Of a DNA stretch of 46,660 nucleotides, positions 1 through 8,137 are shown in pieces; the stretch's first letter is position 1, and every line of letters starts with the position of its first letter. The translations under genes were made by a program, and so were the position numbers. The notes under the pieces were generated by a model. That model searched no databases. It had not been told where the DNA came from and saw only the letters and a list, made by a program, of their open reading frames with translations. This DNA is from a virus, in IMG/VR virus record IMGVR_UViG_3300032893_003193, positions 1-46,660 of that record; one strand, written 5' to 3'.

Positions 1-228
1 ATGAAAGCAACCCTCTACAAGACTCCTACGTGTCCTTATTGTAGTAAGGCTTTAGATCTTCTTCGTTTAAGGGGGGCCGAGGTTGATGTGGTGGATGTTA
101 CTTCTTCTCCTGAAAAGATGGTGGAAATGATTTCTAAGTCAAGGGGGATGAAGGTTCCTGTTATAGAGATTAATGGGGAGGTTATTGTGGGGTTCGACCG
201 ATTAGAGGAAAAATATGGGTTTCAATAA
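1..228 (+). CDS. Glutaredoxin-like thiol-disulfide oxidoreductase
   Basis: A 75-residue thioredoxin-fold protein. The redox motif CPYC is at residues 11-14 and the cis-proline segment VPVI at 52-55, as in glutaredoxins and NrdH-type proteins. The likely role is to reduce a cytoplasmic partner, most plausibly the class I ribonucleotide reductase encoded at 28939-31606, whose large subunit ends in a CxxC pair that needs such a reductant. CPYC is the glutaredoxin form; NrdH proteins more often carry CVQC or CMQC. The ATG is the first base of the window, so upstream signals are not visible. It leads into the terminase genes with an 8-base gap. The family is clear; the partner is inferred. Confidence 0.9.
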   Translation: MKATLYKTPTCPYCSKALDLLRLRGAEVDVVDVTSSPEKMVEMISKSRGMKVPVIEINGEVIVGFDRLEEKYGFQ

Positions 229-236
229 GAGACAAA

Positions 237-830
237 ATGGCTACTGCTAAGAATCATAATGCTCCAGAGGTGGTCGCCCGGCGTGAAAAGGGTAAGGCTA
301 TTATTGCTGAAAGGGGGGCGGATATTTTCAAGTCCTTAGAGTTTAAGTCCTATAGAGAGGTAGCGCAAGACTTTGGATTGGTTGATGCGTATCAAAACGC
401 TGGCACAGCTACTTCAGCGGTGGTTCAGTTCTATAATAAGGTTGTGGATGATCCACAAAAGTATGGGGTTGAGGTTCATACTGCTAAAGTAGTTAAGGAT
501 GTAGTGCAGAGTAGGTCTCCCCATAAAAAGGAGGTAGAGGTTACTAATGAGTCAATTGGGGATATTTTAATTGGTACAAGAAACCTCGCAGCTAAACTCC
601 TGAGAAAGAAACTCCAAATGTATGAAGAGGACCCAAAACTTCTCCAAAATGAGAAACTGGTTCAGTTAACTACTGCACTAGCTATTCTATTTGATAAGGG
701 ACAGATTATCCAAGGTGCTGCCACAGAGCACATTGCGGTTATGTCCAACATTCCAGACCACCTTGATCCTGATGAGGCACTAAAGACAATTATGGCGATG
801 AGAGAGAAAACTCTCGAAAGTAAAGGATAA
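237..830 (+). CDS. Putative terminase small subunit
   Basis: A 197-residue, mostly helical, charged protein. I do not recognise it by sequence. Its place directly ahead of the large terminase, its size and a helix-turn-helix-like stretch near residues 38-68 make a DNA-recognition terminase small subunit the best guess. Such a protein would bind the packaging site and load the large subunit onto concatemeric DNA. The C-terminal half has long helices (about 100-165) that could form the oligomerisation ring. The ATG at 237 follows glutaredoxin by 8 bases with no clear Shine-Dalgarno. It could also be another small structural or regulatory protein. Confidence 0.5.
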   Translation: MATAKNHNAPEVVARREKGKAIIAERGADIFKSLEFKSYREVAQDFGLVDAYQNAGTATSAVVQFYNKVVDDPQKYGVEVHTAKVVKDVVQSRSPHKKEVEVTNESIGDILIGTRNLAAKLLRKKLQMYEEDPKLLQNEKLVQLTTALAILFDKGQIIQGAATEHIAVMSNIPDHLDPDEALKTIMAMREKTLESKG

Positions 831-831
831 T

Positions 832-882
832 ATGCTGGAGCAGGAGTGCAGGAGATGTCATATTGAATACTTATGTCACTAG
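832..882 (+). CDS. Micro-ORF overlapping the terminase start
   Basis: A 16-codon reading frame (MLEQECRRCHIEYLCH) begins one base after the stop of the preceding gene, the same TAA-T-ATG junction used by many real genes here. It ends inside the first codons of the large terminase, overlapping it by 10 bases. It holds three cysteines and two histidines in a CxxC-H arrangement. It may be a leader that delivers ribosomes to the terminase start by termination-reinitiation, a tiny zinc-binding peptide, or chance. Confidence 0.3.
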   Translation: MLEQECRRCHIEYLCH

Positions 883-2504
883 ATGTTGCTCAAGAAACAC
901 TCCGAAGAAAGGAGATATTTCAGAAGTATGTTCATTCTGAGGATTACCAGAAAAAGCTCATTGAGAGGCTTAAGATCAATGATGCGTGTGATAAGTCTGC
1001 CGAAGCACGTGAATTAACGTGGGCCCTTTGTGCACGACCGGATAACCCAGCAGAGGGTGCGATTTTCTTTATTGAGAACTTTGGATGGACGTTTGACCCT
1101 AGACCACAAGCCGACCCCAACAACCTTCCATTTATTTTATTTGAGTACCAAAAGGATATGATCCGGTACTTAATTGACCACATTGATTCTGGTAAGGATG
1201 GATTCTTTGAAAAGTCCCGAGACATGGGAGCTTCGTGGATTATTTTTGTGTACGTTCCACTGTGGTATTGGTTATTTAAAGATGGCTCCAACATTCTAAT
1301 TGGTTCCTATAAAGAAGACCTCGTTGACAACCGAACCAAGGACTCCCTGTTTGGAATGATTGATTACGCTATTGAGAATCTTCCTAAATGGATTCTTCCT
1401 AAAAAGTTCAACCCTGAAAAGGATCGAAGACATCTTAAACTAGTGAACCCAGCTAATTCTAATCAGATTACTGGTGATACCATGAACCCACAATTCGGTC
1501 GTGGATCACGTAAAACCGCTGTACTCTTTGATGAGTTAGGATTCTGGGAGTATGCCAAAGAAGCCTGGGAAGCGTGTTCTGACGTTACAGCGTGTAGAAT
1601 TGCGAACTCTACTCCACACGGATATAACTACTATGCCTTACTAAGAAACTCTGGAATCGACGTAAAAACAGTCCACTGGCGTTCGCACCCCCTCAAAGAC
1701 GAAGAGTGGTACGAGTTTGAAAAAGCTCGGCGAACTCCTGAGGAGGTAGCTCAAGAACTCGACATCTCGTACGTCAAATCCTTGGAAGGGCGTGTCTATC
1801 CCGAGTGGGATGACCGCAATATAGCACATGGTTCTTTCCCGTATTCCCCAGATCTTCCGTTGTATGTGGGGTGGGATTTTGGTAGGACTGATGACACAGC
1901 AATTATCTGGGCACAACGTGCAAACAATGGACGTTTCAGGATCATAGACACCTATAAGAATTCTAACAAACATATTGAATTTTTTGTTCCGTTTGTAACT
2001 GGGTTCGTTTCAATGGATCTCTATGGTAAGTATAACTATACCCCAGAAGAACTAAGAATGATAGAAACCCACCGTGAGTGGAAACGACCCATCCACTACG
2101 GAGATCCATCTGGTAGGTTTTATACACAAAACTCTGACTCTTCTGTATTTGATTTACTAAAAGAAAATGGAGTTATCGTGAACTTCCGTGATGAATGGAA
2201 AGTATTCCAGAAAAGGAAACTAGCTGCTAAGCACATAATCATGGATGGTATTGATTTAAATACCACTCCACGGTCCGTGTACTTTGATATGTGTATGACG
2301 CAATCAGCCTACCCCAAAGTCCGTAGAGATGGATCTGAGGAGGTTCGATCTGATAAGCCAGTACATAACTGGACCTCCCACTATAGATCGGCATTTGAAT
2401 ATCTTTGTCTTGGTATTGAGGACTCTCGTGGTCCGGTATTAAAACCAAGAGATATGTTCCCACCCAAACAACGATTCGGCGTTAAAAGAGGAATTAGTTA
2501 CTAA
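873..2504 (+). CDS. terL: Terminase large subunit (ATPase-nuclease)
   Basis: A 543-residue packaging motor, the usual length for the family. The N-terminal ATPase shows a Walker A-like KSRDMGAS at about 114-121, Walker B AVLFDE at 216-221 and coupling motif STP at 246-248. The C-terminal RNase H-fold nuclease has WDFG with Asp335, GDPSG with Asp411 and a conserved C-terminal stretch near 495-513. It would dock on the portal, pump DNA with ATP and cut concatemers. The Walker A lacks the classic GKT, as in many phage terminases with a KSRQ-type loop. The start at 873 overlaps a 16-codon micro-ORF, suggesting translational coupling. The next gene follows after one base. Confidence 0.95.
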   Translation: MSLDVAQETLRRKEIFQKYVHSEDYQKKLIERLKINDACDKSAEARELTWALCARPDNPAEGAIFFIENFGWTFDPRPQADPNNLPFILFEYQKDMIRYLIDHIDSGKDGFFEKSRDMGASWIIFVYVPLWYWLFKDGSNILIGSYKEDLVDNRTKDSLFGMIDYAIENLPKWILPKKFNPEKDRRHLKLVNPANSNQITGDTMNPQFGRGSRKTAVLFDELGFWEYAKEAWEACSDVTACRIANSTPHGYNYYALLRNSGIDVKTVHWRSHPLKDEEWYEFEKARRTPEEVAQELDISYVKSLEGRVYPEWDDRNIAHGSFPYSPDLPLYVGWDFGRTDDTAIIWAQRANNGRFRIIDTYKNSNKHIEFFVPFVTGFVSMDLYGKYNYTPEELRMIETHREWKRPIHYGDPSGRFYTQNSDSSVFDLLKENGVIVNFRDEWKVFQKRKLAAKHIIMDGIDLNTTPRSVYFDMCMTQSAYPKVRRDGSEEVRSDKPVHNWTSHYRSAFEYLCLGIEDSRGPVLKPRDMFPPKQRFGVKRGISY

Positions 2505-2505
2505 T

Positions 2506-2871
2506 ATGGAAGGCAGTTACTGGTTTAATCGTCTCCAAAAGGACGCAAAGAAAATATCTAAATACTTACGCTTTAAGCGAATTAAGTATGGATTTTACCG
2601 CATCTACTACAAAGACGCTTACATAGGAGAGTGTTCCAAGGACATGACTCAGGTAGGGTATGACGTAGAAGAAAAAAACTGGAACTATGAAGACAAGAGT
2701 TTCGCCCTAGACCATGAGGATTTAATTGACCAAACAGCTAAGTTAAAGAACTTCCGGGAGGGATATTGGAACACTTTAGATATGCTAAGAACCAGAGTTT
2801 ATATGTTCCGCCACAACAAAGAAATGTACAAAAACGCACTCCAGGGATACAAGCAAATGCGTATAAAGTAG
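2506..2871 (+). CDS. Hypothetical protein between terminase and portal
   Basis: A 121-residue protein rich in Lys, Tyr and Asp with no family I recognise. The middle alternates short strands with aromatic residues (about 25-60); the C-terminal half is helical and basic. It starts one base after the terminase stop and its own TAG forms the first three bases of the TAGACA -35 box of the portal promoter. Position between terL and portal suggests a packaging or head-completion role, but nothing in the sequence shows it. Confidence 0.75.
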   Translation: MEGSYWFNRLQKDAKKISKYLRFKRIKYGFYRIYYKDAYIGECSKDMTQVGYDVEEKNWNYEDKSFALDHEDLIDQTAKLKNFREGYWNTLDMLRTRVYMFRHNKEMYKNALQGYKQMRIK

Positions 2872-2897
2872 ACAAATGAAATAAAGTGTGTTATAAT
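2869..2897 (+). promoter_or_regulatory. Sigma70 promoter ahead of the portal gene
   Basis: TAGACA at 2869-2874, a 17-base spacer and TATAAT at 2892-2897. The -35 overlaps the stop codon of the upstream gene. The expected start of transcription is only about 7-8 bases before the portal ATG at 2912, so the mRNA would be nearly leaderless. Layout and several flanking bases match the promoter at 17809-17837, including CCAAAATA between -10 and ATG. Confidence 0.8.
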
Positions 2898-2911
2898 GTT
2901 CCAAAATATAC

Positions 2912-4957
2912 ATGACGGATCAGCTAACCTGGAGTAACGAACCCTTGTTACAGCCTGAGACATTCGTGTCTGAGGCTGAGCAGTTCTACTTGCAATCCGA
3001 AAAGGAAAGGCAAGTAGTACGGGAAGTTTTCTTTAAGTTTCGCTGGTCCCAGGATATGCGTAACAGGGCGTACGAACTCTTCGATGGCCGCACCATTATT
3101 GAATATATTAACGATTCAGTTTCTCGTTTCATCACTAATATCTTTGAACGAGACGGAATCCAAGACTGGCAAGCTCGTGTCCATGACCCACTGACAAGAA
3201 ACAAAGTCTTGGCTGTTCTTGGTAAGGTTGTGAGTGTTCTTCCAACAGCCAACTTCACCTCTCGTGGTGATGATGATATTCGTAAGGGTTCGATTCTTTC
3301 TGACCTTTATGACTACTCAGAAGACATAGATAACTACGAGGAGTTTATGATTAACTTCCTCCTGGAAGCAATTGTAAAGGGTACTGCTGTAGGCTACGAG
3401 GGTGTTGAATACCACGAAAACAAACTCCGTGATGTCGAGGGTTTTGGCGACTCTTTAACTGTTAAGGAAAGTATTCGTAAGGAAACAAAACTCTTCGCAG
3501 AACTTGTACCGTTGGAAGAGTTCTATCCAGCACACGTAGCTATTAGAACTATTAAAGACATGCCTTTCTGTTTCTGGAGGCATGAGATTTCATATGACGA
3601 ATTCAAAACACGTTGGTTCAATGCCGGATATGAACGGGTTAAATATGTTAAACCCCATGCTCCGCTTTCACAGTGGCGCGAGCAACGTCCCTTCTACCTC
3701 GACTACATTTCTACAACAGTACAGCCCGGAAATGTGGAAATCATACGATACTACGATAAGATCAATGATACCTACGTTATCCTTGCCAATGGTGTTTGGA
3801 TCAACCCAGTAGGAGAAACGGAAGAGGTTTCCCCGATGCCTTGGAACCACAAAGAACTTCCCTTCTTTGATATTAAGTTTGACTACTTGGTGAACTGGTT
3901 CTACGGCAAGTCTCTGCCAGATCGACTCCAATCACTCCAAGACGTTGTAGACGTTTTGACAAACATGCTCCTTGACCAGAGCTTCCTTACTATCTTCCCG
4001 CCCCTCATTACATCTGGAAATGATGCGATTGAAGATGACTACCTCCGTCCTGGTCGCCGCACGCCAATTGATACCCAAGGTCTACCCTTGAATCAGACAT
4101 ACGCGACACTCGACCTCGGCACTCCTCAGGGTTGGCACCAGTTTATCCTACAGTACGTTCGTCAAATTTCAGAAGACTCTTCGGTTGACCAAGTTACTCA
4201 GGGTCAAGCGGGTGTTGGTGGGCGTACTACTGCTACGGAAATCAATGCCGCCCAGGGTGGTGCTGAGTCTATGCTTGGTCTATTTGGACGCCAAATCTTC
4301 TTTGGTATTAAGCGCAAGGCACTCTTGCGTGCTAAGAACATTCTCCAATTCTGGACTGATCCGAAGTCACCTCGTGTTACTGGTGTCCTGGGAGACAACG
4401 GAAACGAGGAACTTGCAGACGCATTTGATCTCTACAAGATCGACAATACTACCCTTTCCCATGGAGTTCGTGGAACCCGTATTATTGCGATGTTTAAGGA
4501 TCAAAGCCAAATGCCTGATGCTAATAAGCTCAAGGTAAAGGGTGCTGTTAAGGAGGCCCTAAATGGACGCCCTGTAGAGTATATGGCTATTAATGCAGAG
4601 TATATCCGCAACCTAGACTTCAATGTAAAGGTGGTTATGGATGAATCTAAGTCTGCTACCAAGGATATTGAGAAAGCAATGCAACTTGAAAAGGTTCGTG
4701 TGTATATGTCCTTCTTCCCACAACAGGTGGATGTCAACGAACTCGCCGCTGAAACGGCTGAGAAAATGGGCGATGACCCATCTAAGATTCTGAAACAGCA
4801 AGTATTCCAACCGCCACAGCAGGGTCCTGAATCACAAGGACCAATGAGTACGGAACCACAATCTAACGTTGCACAGAATATGGCTAATGCCCCACAAAAC
4901 GGTATTGCGGGTGGTATGAGACAACTCGCACAACTGAGTGGAAGTATGACTGGATAA
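2912..4957 (+). CDS. Portal protein
   Basis: A 681-residue protein in the portal position, between terminase and scaffold. It has the mixed helical and strand pattern of large podovirus-type portals, with a long central section, a helical stem region and a Gln/Pro/Met-rich disordered tail after about residue 625. It would form the dodecameric ring at the capsid vertex that nucleates assembly and serves as the DNA channel and tail docking site. The assignment rests on order and size more than on a single motif. The ATG lies 14 bases after a perfect TATAAT with no Shine-Dalgarno, so translation from a near-leaderless message is likely. Confidence 0.85.
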   Translation: MTDQLTWSNEPLLQPETFVSEAEQFYLQSEKERQVVREVFFKFRWSQDMRNRAYELFDGRTIIEYINDSVSRFITNIFERDGIQDWQARVHDPLTRNKVLAVLGKVVSVLPTANFTSRGDDDIRKGSILSDLYDYSEDIDNYEEFMINFLLEAIVKGTAVGYEGVEYHENKLRDVEGFGDSLTVKESIRKETKLFAELVPLEEFYPAHVAIRTIKDMPFCFWRHEISYDEFKTRWFNAGYERVKYVKPHAPLSQWREQRPFYLDYISTTVQPGNVEIIRYYDKINDTYVILANGVWINPVGETEEVSPMPWNHKELPFFDIKFDYLVNWFYGKSLPDRLQSLQDVVDVLTNMLLDQSFLTIFPPLITSGNDAIEDDYLRPGRRTPIDTQGLPLNQTYATLDLGTPQGWHQFILQYVRQISEDSSVDQVTQGQAGVGGRTTATEINAAQGGAESMLGLFGRQIFFGIKRKALLRAKNILQFWTDPKSPRVTGVLGDNGNEELADAFDLYKIDNTTLSHGVRGTRIIAMFKDQSQMPDANKLKVKGAVKEALNGRPVEYMAINAEYIRNLDFNVKVVMDESKSATKDIEKAMQLEKVRVYMSFFPQQVDVNELAAETAEKMGDDPSKILKQQVFQPPQQGPESQGPMSTEPQSNVAQNMANAPQNGIAGGMRQLAQLSGSMTG

Positions 4958-4958
4958 T

Positions 4959-5261
4959 ATGTGGAAACCATTCGTTAAAGTAGTTGATCGTGAAATGGAT
5001 GAAATTGAGTTGTCATCCAAGCTCGCTAACCTACTCGGTGATATTGAATCAGTTGAAATAGTTACCGAGGCACAAAAGCAAATCTTTAAAGATCTTGCTG
5101 GTGTGGATGGATTACTCGACTATCTCCGCGACACCCTAGTCAATGACATGAAGCGGTACTTCGGTGCCCAATCAGAAAAAGAACGCGATATTATCCGAGG
5201 TGGTTTCTCTCGTACGGCTTACATCCGAAGCCGTATTCTTGACAGTATAAAGAATTCATAG
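4959..5261 (+). CDS. Hypothetical protein downstream of portal
   Basis: A 100-residue acidic helical protein starting one base after the portal stop. Residues 75-97 contain an EKERDIIRGGFSRT segment followed by basic residues, a pattern seen in small proteins that follow portals in several phages, though I cannot name the family. Its last codon runs into the spacer of the promoter that serves the scaffold. A head-assembly accessory role is a positional guess. Confidence 0.7.
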   Translation: MWKPFVKVVDREMDEIELSSKLANLLGDIESVEIVTEAQKQIFKDLAGVDGLLDYLRDTLVNDMKRYFGAQSEKERDIIRGGFSRTAYIRSRILDSIKNS

Positions 5262-5267
5262 TATAAT
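5239..5267 (+). promoter_or_regulatory. Consensus sigma70 promoter for the capsid genes
   Basis: A perfect TTGACA at 5239-5244, a 17-base spacer and a perfect TATAAT at 5262-5267. It overlaps the end of the upstream gene. It should be among the strongest promoters in the window and drives scaffold, decoration and major capsid genes, which need high expression. Transcription should start near 5274 and give a 5' leader of about 145 bases. Confidence 0.88.
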
Positions 5268-5273
5268 ATAAGC

Positions 5274-5417
5274 AGATTTGGTGTTGCGTGTGCTGTTCGG
5301 CCCTGCCCCGGACAGCACAGGCCACATCAAAGGCCACCCATAAAGGTCGTAGAGGGACTCAACCCTCCCTGGGCAGAACCAGGATAAAAAGTGTTAGTAG
5401 TAAAAGGGACAAAATTT
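5274..5417 (+). promoter_or_regulatory. Structured 5' leader of the capsid mRNA
   Basis: The leader carries a strong hairpin at 5290-5318: 11 pairs including one G-U, with a 7-base CCCTGCC loop. Two smaller stems follow, GAGGG/CCCTC and CCTGG/CCAGG, near 5353-5384. No credible reading frame fills it. It may stabilise the abundant capsid message or control its translation. No riboswitch class is recognised. Confidence 0.5.
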
Positions 5418-6044
5418 ATGGACAAAAACCCAGAAATTTCCAATCCAGGAAATGGGGGGGAAGACAAAGTTGAACTCTCTAAAGCAGAGTACGACAAATT
5501 GGTTGAGGAGCGAGCTAAAGGGCTCGAAGCTCAAGCAAGAATGAAGGATGAAATTACGCAGCTTCGTGAGAAGATTCGTACTGAAAATCCTTCCCTACAG
5601 CCAGAGGATATTACCAAAGCTGTAGAAGCAGAATTCAAGAAGCGAGAAGCTGACCAGGTGAAGAAAAACATCGAGGAAGCTACTCAGGATTTCTTGAGTG
5701 AACACCAGGAGTTCTCGAAAGAGAATGACCCGGATGGTTCTAAATTAGCATCTTTCCAGAAAGCTCTTGGACAGTTTAGTTTGTCTGGTGTTAAGACCAA
5801 AGAAGACTATACCCAAGTGCTGAATAATGCAATGCGTCTCACCCCTGAGGTGAGCCAACCTGTCACCCCTATCGTTTCAACTCCTCGCACTCCTTCAATC
5901 CCTGGTGGGAAACCATCAGCACGATTGTCGGACAAAGAGATTAAGTTGGTTCAACGAAGTTTTGGCGGCGATGTGGAGGCATATCTCAAGGTAAAGACCA
6001 AACGACCTGAATACGTCGAGGGGCTTCTCGACTATATCAGGTAG
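5418..6044 (+). CDS. Capsid scaffolding protein (putative)
   Basis: A 208-residue, highly charged protein placed between portal and capsid genes. Residues 15-110 form long amphipathic helices, probably coiled coil. A Pro/Thr linker follows at about 145-165, then a compact basic C-terminal helix region. This is the layout of phage scaffolds, whose C-terminus touches the coat protein. It would guide procapsid assembly and then leave. I chose ATG 5418, which has an AAGGG-like sequence about 10 bases upstream, over an upstream GTG at 5391 that would add nine codons. Confidence 0.75.
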   Translation: MDKNPEISNPGNGGEDKVELSKAEYDKLVEERAKGLEAQARMKDEITQLREKIRTENPSLQPEDITKAVEAEFKKREADQVKKNIEEATQDFLSEHQEFSKENDPDGSKLASFQKALGQFSLSGVKTKEDYTQVLNNAMRLTPEVSQPVTPIVSTPRTPSIPGGKPSARLSDKEIKLVQRSFGGDVEAYLKVKTKRPEYVEGLLDYIR

Positions 6045-6065
6045 GTCGAATTTTACATAATAAAT

Positions 6066-6071
6066 AAGGAG
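6066..6071 (+). promoter_or_regulatory. Strong Shine-Dalgarno of the decoration gene
   Basis: AAGGAG lies eight bases before ATG 6080. It stands out because most starts in the virion block lack any such site. It probably sets very high translation of this capsid protein. Confidence 0.8.
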
Positions 6072-6079
6072 TTATACAT

Positions 6080-6604
6080 ATGGCATTTATTAAAGTGGGA
6101 ACACTTTCGCCTTATGGGGCTCCTGTTCTTCGCAGCGCAGTAATCACCAACAGCACCACGATGTCTGTTGCAGATATGGTTGCGGTCTCTTCTGGATTCG
6201 TCCTTGACGCATCTGGTACGACCTACCCCATCTTCGGCAACCTTGTGGCGTTCTCGACCTATAAAGGTGTTGGTGTGCTTACGACTGGTGCAGCGGGTGC
6301 GGCTCTTGGTTCCTTCGTTGGAACTTATGCAACCGCCTCCGACAACCAGACGAACGCTAAAATCGAAGCCGTAGTGGACATCTCAAAGGAATCGCTTTAC
6401 ACGAATCCTACGAGCGGTACACCGGGTACGACAACTGGTTCTAACCTTCTTGGTTATTACTTGAACCTCGTAGCCGCATCGGCGACGACCATTGATGAGA
6501 CTTCCGCGACGACCACAAGGGGAACTACACAGTTCTTCAACTGGGGTCTTCAAGTTGGCTCTACTTCGCTCATTGTTGTGAACCTCGAAACTACTCTGCG
6601 ATAA
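6080..6604 (+). CDS. Head decoration or capsid stabilisation protein (putative)
   Basis: A 174-residue protein rich in Thr, Ser, Ala and Gly, predicted nearly all beta strand. It sits directly upstream of the major capsid gene and has the strongest ribosome binding site of the virion block, so it should be made in large amounts. This matches the place and composition of lambda gpD-like decoration proteins that bind the expanded capsid lattice. No family motif is recognised and the assignment is by context. Codon use here and in the capsid gene is richer in C-ending codons than in flanking genes, in line with high expression. Confidence 0.65.
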   Translation: MAFIKVGTLSPYGAPVLRSAVITNSTTMSVADMVAVSSGFVLDASGTTYPIFGNLVAFSTYKGVGVLTTGAAGAALGSFVGTYATASDNQTNAKIEAVVDISKESLYTNPTSGTPGTTTGSNLLGYYLNLVAASATTIDETSATTTRGTTQFFNWGLQVGSTSLIVVNLETTLR

Positions 6605-6619
6605 GGTATAAGACCTTAT
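6601..6619 (+). promoter_or_regulatory. Hairpin over the decoration stop codon
   Basis: ATAAGGT / ACCTTAT form a perfect 7-pair stem with a 5-base loop. The stop codon of the decoration gene is inside the stem and the major capsid start lies 33 bases on. It could affect coupling between the two genes or mRNA processing. Confidence 0.4.
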
Positions 6620-6626
6620 CTCTCGT

Positions 6627-6671
6627 ATGATTCGACGTTCTTATATTGGCTATGCCAGAAACAAGAGGTAA
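6627..6671 (+). CDS. Micro-ORF overlapping the capsid gene start
   Basis: A 14-codon frame (MIRRSYIGYARNKR) starts at ATG 6627 and ends 20 bases inside the major capsid gene. With the similar frame before the large terminase it suggests a reinitiation device. It has no Shine-Dalgarno and could be chance. Confidence 0.2.
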   Translation: MIRRSYIGYARNKR

Positions 6672-7620
6672 ATGGACCGATCTTATCCCCGACGTAGGGC
6701 TTAAGATCAGTGAGGTGTTTGACCAAGGCGACCTCGAATATCAGCCTGGTGTCTTTGCGATTCTTCGCCAAGACAGTGGAACGGGTGCTCAGAAAAACTA
6801 CACAGGTAAAACTGGATTTGGAGAAGTCATCCAATTCAATGACGGTGACGACATCGCAACGATTCAGCGTTACAAGACCTACACGACCCAAGTTATTTAC
6901 ACTAACTACGGTGGTGCGGTTGAAGTAACGAAGAATACGATTGAGGATCGTGACTTTGCTCAGGAATTGGGTGAGATGAAAGACCTTTCTCGCGCTATTA
7001 ACTATAGCGTTGACAAGGCTGGATTCCAACTCTTCAACGGTGGCTTCTCGACGACAACGAACGTCAACAACTACGTTATGACGTGGTACGGTGACAATGT
7101 TCCGTTGTTCTCGACTGTTCACCCGTCTGTTGTTCCTGGTGCTTCGACGCAATCAAATGCGTCATCGACTGGTATCGTTTTGTCGCACGACAACCTCGAA
7201 ACCGCTCGCTTGGCACTTGAACTTCAACAGACTGACAACGGTAAGGCTTTGACGATGGTTGGTAAAACCACCCTCATTGTCCCGTTGAACCAGGAGAAAC
7301 CGGCTCGTCAGACTCTTGAGTCTGCGTTCACACCTGAAAGCTCTAACAACGCGATCAACATCTATCGCGGCATGATTGACCTCATGGCCACGAAGTTCCT
7401 CGACACGATCAACGGTGGATCTAACACGCAATGGTTCTTGATTAACCAGGGTGTGCACAAACTCTACCACGACACGCGTCAGGAAAAACGCCTTGAAATG
7501 GATACAAATATCCGTAACAAGGTTGTCACCTTCACGGTGGATGCACGTTGGGCTGACCACTCTCGCGAGTGGAAAGGCACGTGGGGCTCGAAAGGCGACG
7601 GTCTCTCGTACAGTTCTTAG
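6652..7620 (+). CDS. Major capsid protein (HK97-like)
   Basis: A 322-residue coat protein. Position after scaffold and decoration genes, length, and the segment PLFSTVHPSV near residue 150, common in Mu-type major head proteins, support the call. The fold would be HK97-like, with the N-terminal arm and long helix in the first third and the A-domain towards the C-terminus. It builds the icosahedral shell. I chose ATG 6652 over a TTG two codons upstream. There is no Shine-Dalgarno, but a micro-ORF ends just inside the gene. A pair of stable hairpins follows. Confidence 0.85.
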   Translation: MPETRGKWTDLIPDVGLKISEVFDQGDLEYQPGVFAILRQDSGTGAQKNYTGKTGFGEVIQFNDGDDIATIQRYKTYTTQVIYTNYGGAVEVTKNTIEDRDFAQELGEMKDLSRAINYSVDKAGFQLFNGGFSTTTNVNNYVMTWYGDNVPLFSTVHPSVVPGASTQSNASSTGIVLSHDNLETARLALELQQTDNGKALTMVGKTTLIVPLNQEKPARQTLESAFTPESSNNAINIYRGMIDLMATKFLDTINGGSNTQWFLINQGVHKLYHDTRQEKRLEMDTNIRNKVVTFTVDARWADHSREWKGTWGSKGDGLSYSS

Positions 7621-7626
7621 TTTTCT

Positions 7627-7723
7627 TGAGAGATTACTTTCACCAACCCCGGTGTCTGTAGTCTCTCACCCAACCAAGCGTATCTCTAGTCTCCGAGGTA
7701 CTGGCAGACAGGGTAATGAGACT
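7627..7723 (+). promoter_or_regulatory. Two hairpins after the capsid gene
   Basis: TGAGAGATTAC at 7627 pairs with GTAGTCTCTCA at 7658 (11 pairs, one G-U), with CACC/GGTG nested inside. A second stem pairs AGTCTC at 7688 with GAGACT at 7718. No U-run follows, so these are not classical terminators. They may stabilise the 3' end of the capsid mRNA or lower read-through. Confidence 0.5.
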
Positions 7724-7737
7724 TAACTAAATTTATT

Positions 7738-7989
7738 ATGGCAATGAAATCAGGTGTCCGTGGTGCAACGACTATGGGACACTACAGCGAACACATCGAA
7801 GCAGCAAAGTCTCAAGGTGCAACACACCTTGGCCACGCTGCTGAATCCAACGCTACGCACAGTATCTTGTCGCGTGGTGCTGGTGTAGTTCCGAACCCGC
7901 TTCCTAAACCAATGATGGTTCCTGGTAGTGAGGTTGGTACTCCGCCTGAACCGAAGCCCGGCACCGAAATTGGTAGCCGTATCATGTAA
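7738..7989 (+). CDS. Hypothetical small virion-block protein
   Basis: An 83-residue protein with Ala/His/Gly-rich N-terminal half and a Pro-rich, probably disordered C-terminal half. I do not recognise it. It follows the capsid gene and its structured intergenic region and is followed after one base by another small gene. It could be a minor head protein. Confidence 0.65.
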   Translation: MAMKSGVRGATTMGHYSEHIEAAKSQGATHLGHAAESNATHSILSRGAGVVPNPLPKPMMVPGSEVGTPPEPKPGTEIGSRIM

Positions 7990-7990
7990 T

Positions 7991-8137
7991 ATGGAAGGCT
8001 TTCGAGATTTAACGGCAGAACGGAAGAAGAATCTTCCCAAGGATGGTTTGGATACAAACTATTCGGATAGCATGACTATCAACGGTGGTATTAGCCGTAA
8101 CCCCGACATGGAATACGGTTTGGGTGATGAGAATTAA
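7991..8137 (+). CDS. Hypothetical 48-residue protein
   Basis: A short hydrophilic protein. ATG 7991 lies one base after the preceding stop, the usual junction here, so I prefer it to an upstream in-frame start inside the previous gene. It has no recognisable motif. Its end overlaps the next gene by 11 bases (ATGAGAATTAA), which suggests coupled translation. Confidence 0.6.
   Translation: MEGFRDLTAERKKNLPKDGLDTNYSDSMTINGGISRNPDMEYGLGDEN

Noticed and set aside
4185-4538. 117-codon rightward frame inside the portal gene
   Set aside because: Alternate-frame shadow of the portal with biased composition and no start signal.
5288-5473. 61-codon frame in the capsid leader
   Set aside because: It covers the structured leader and part of the scaffold gene in another frame, with no ribosome site.
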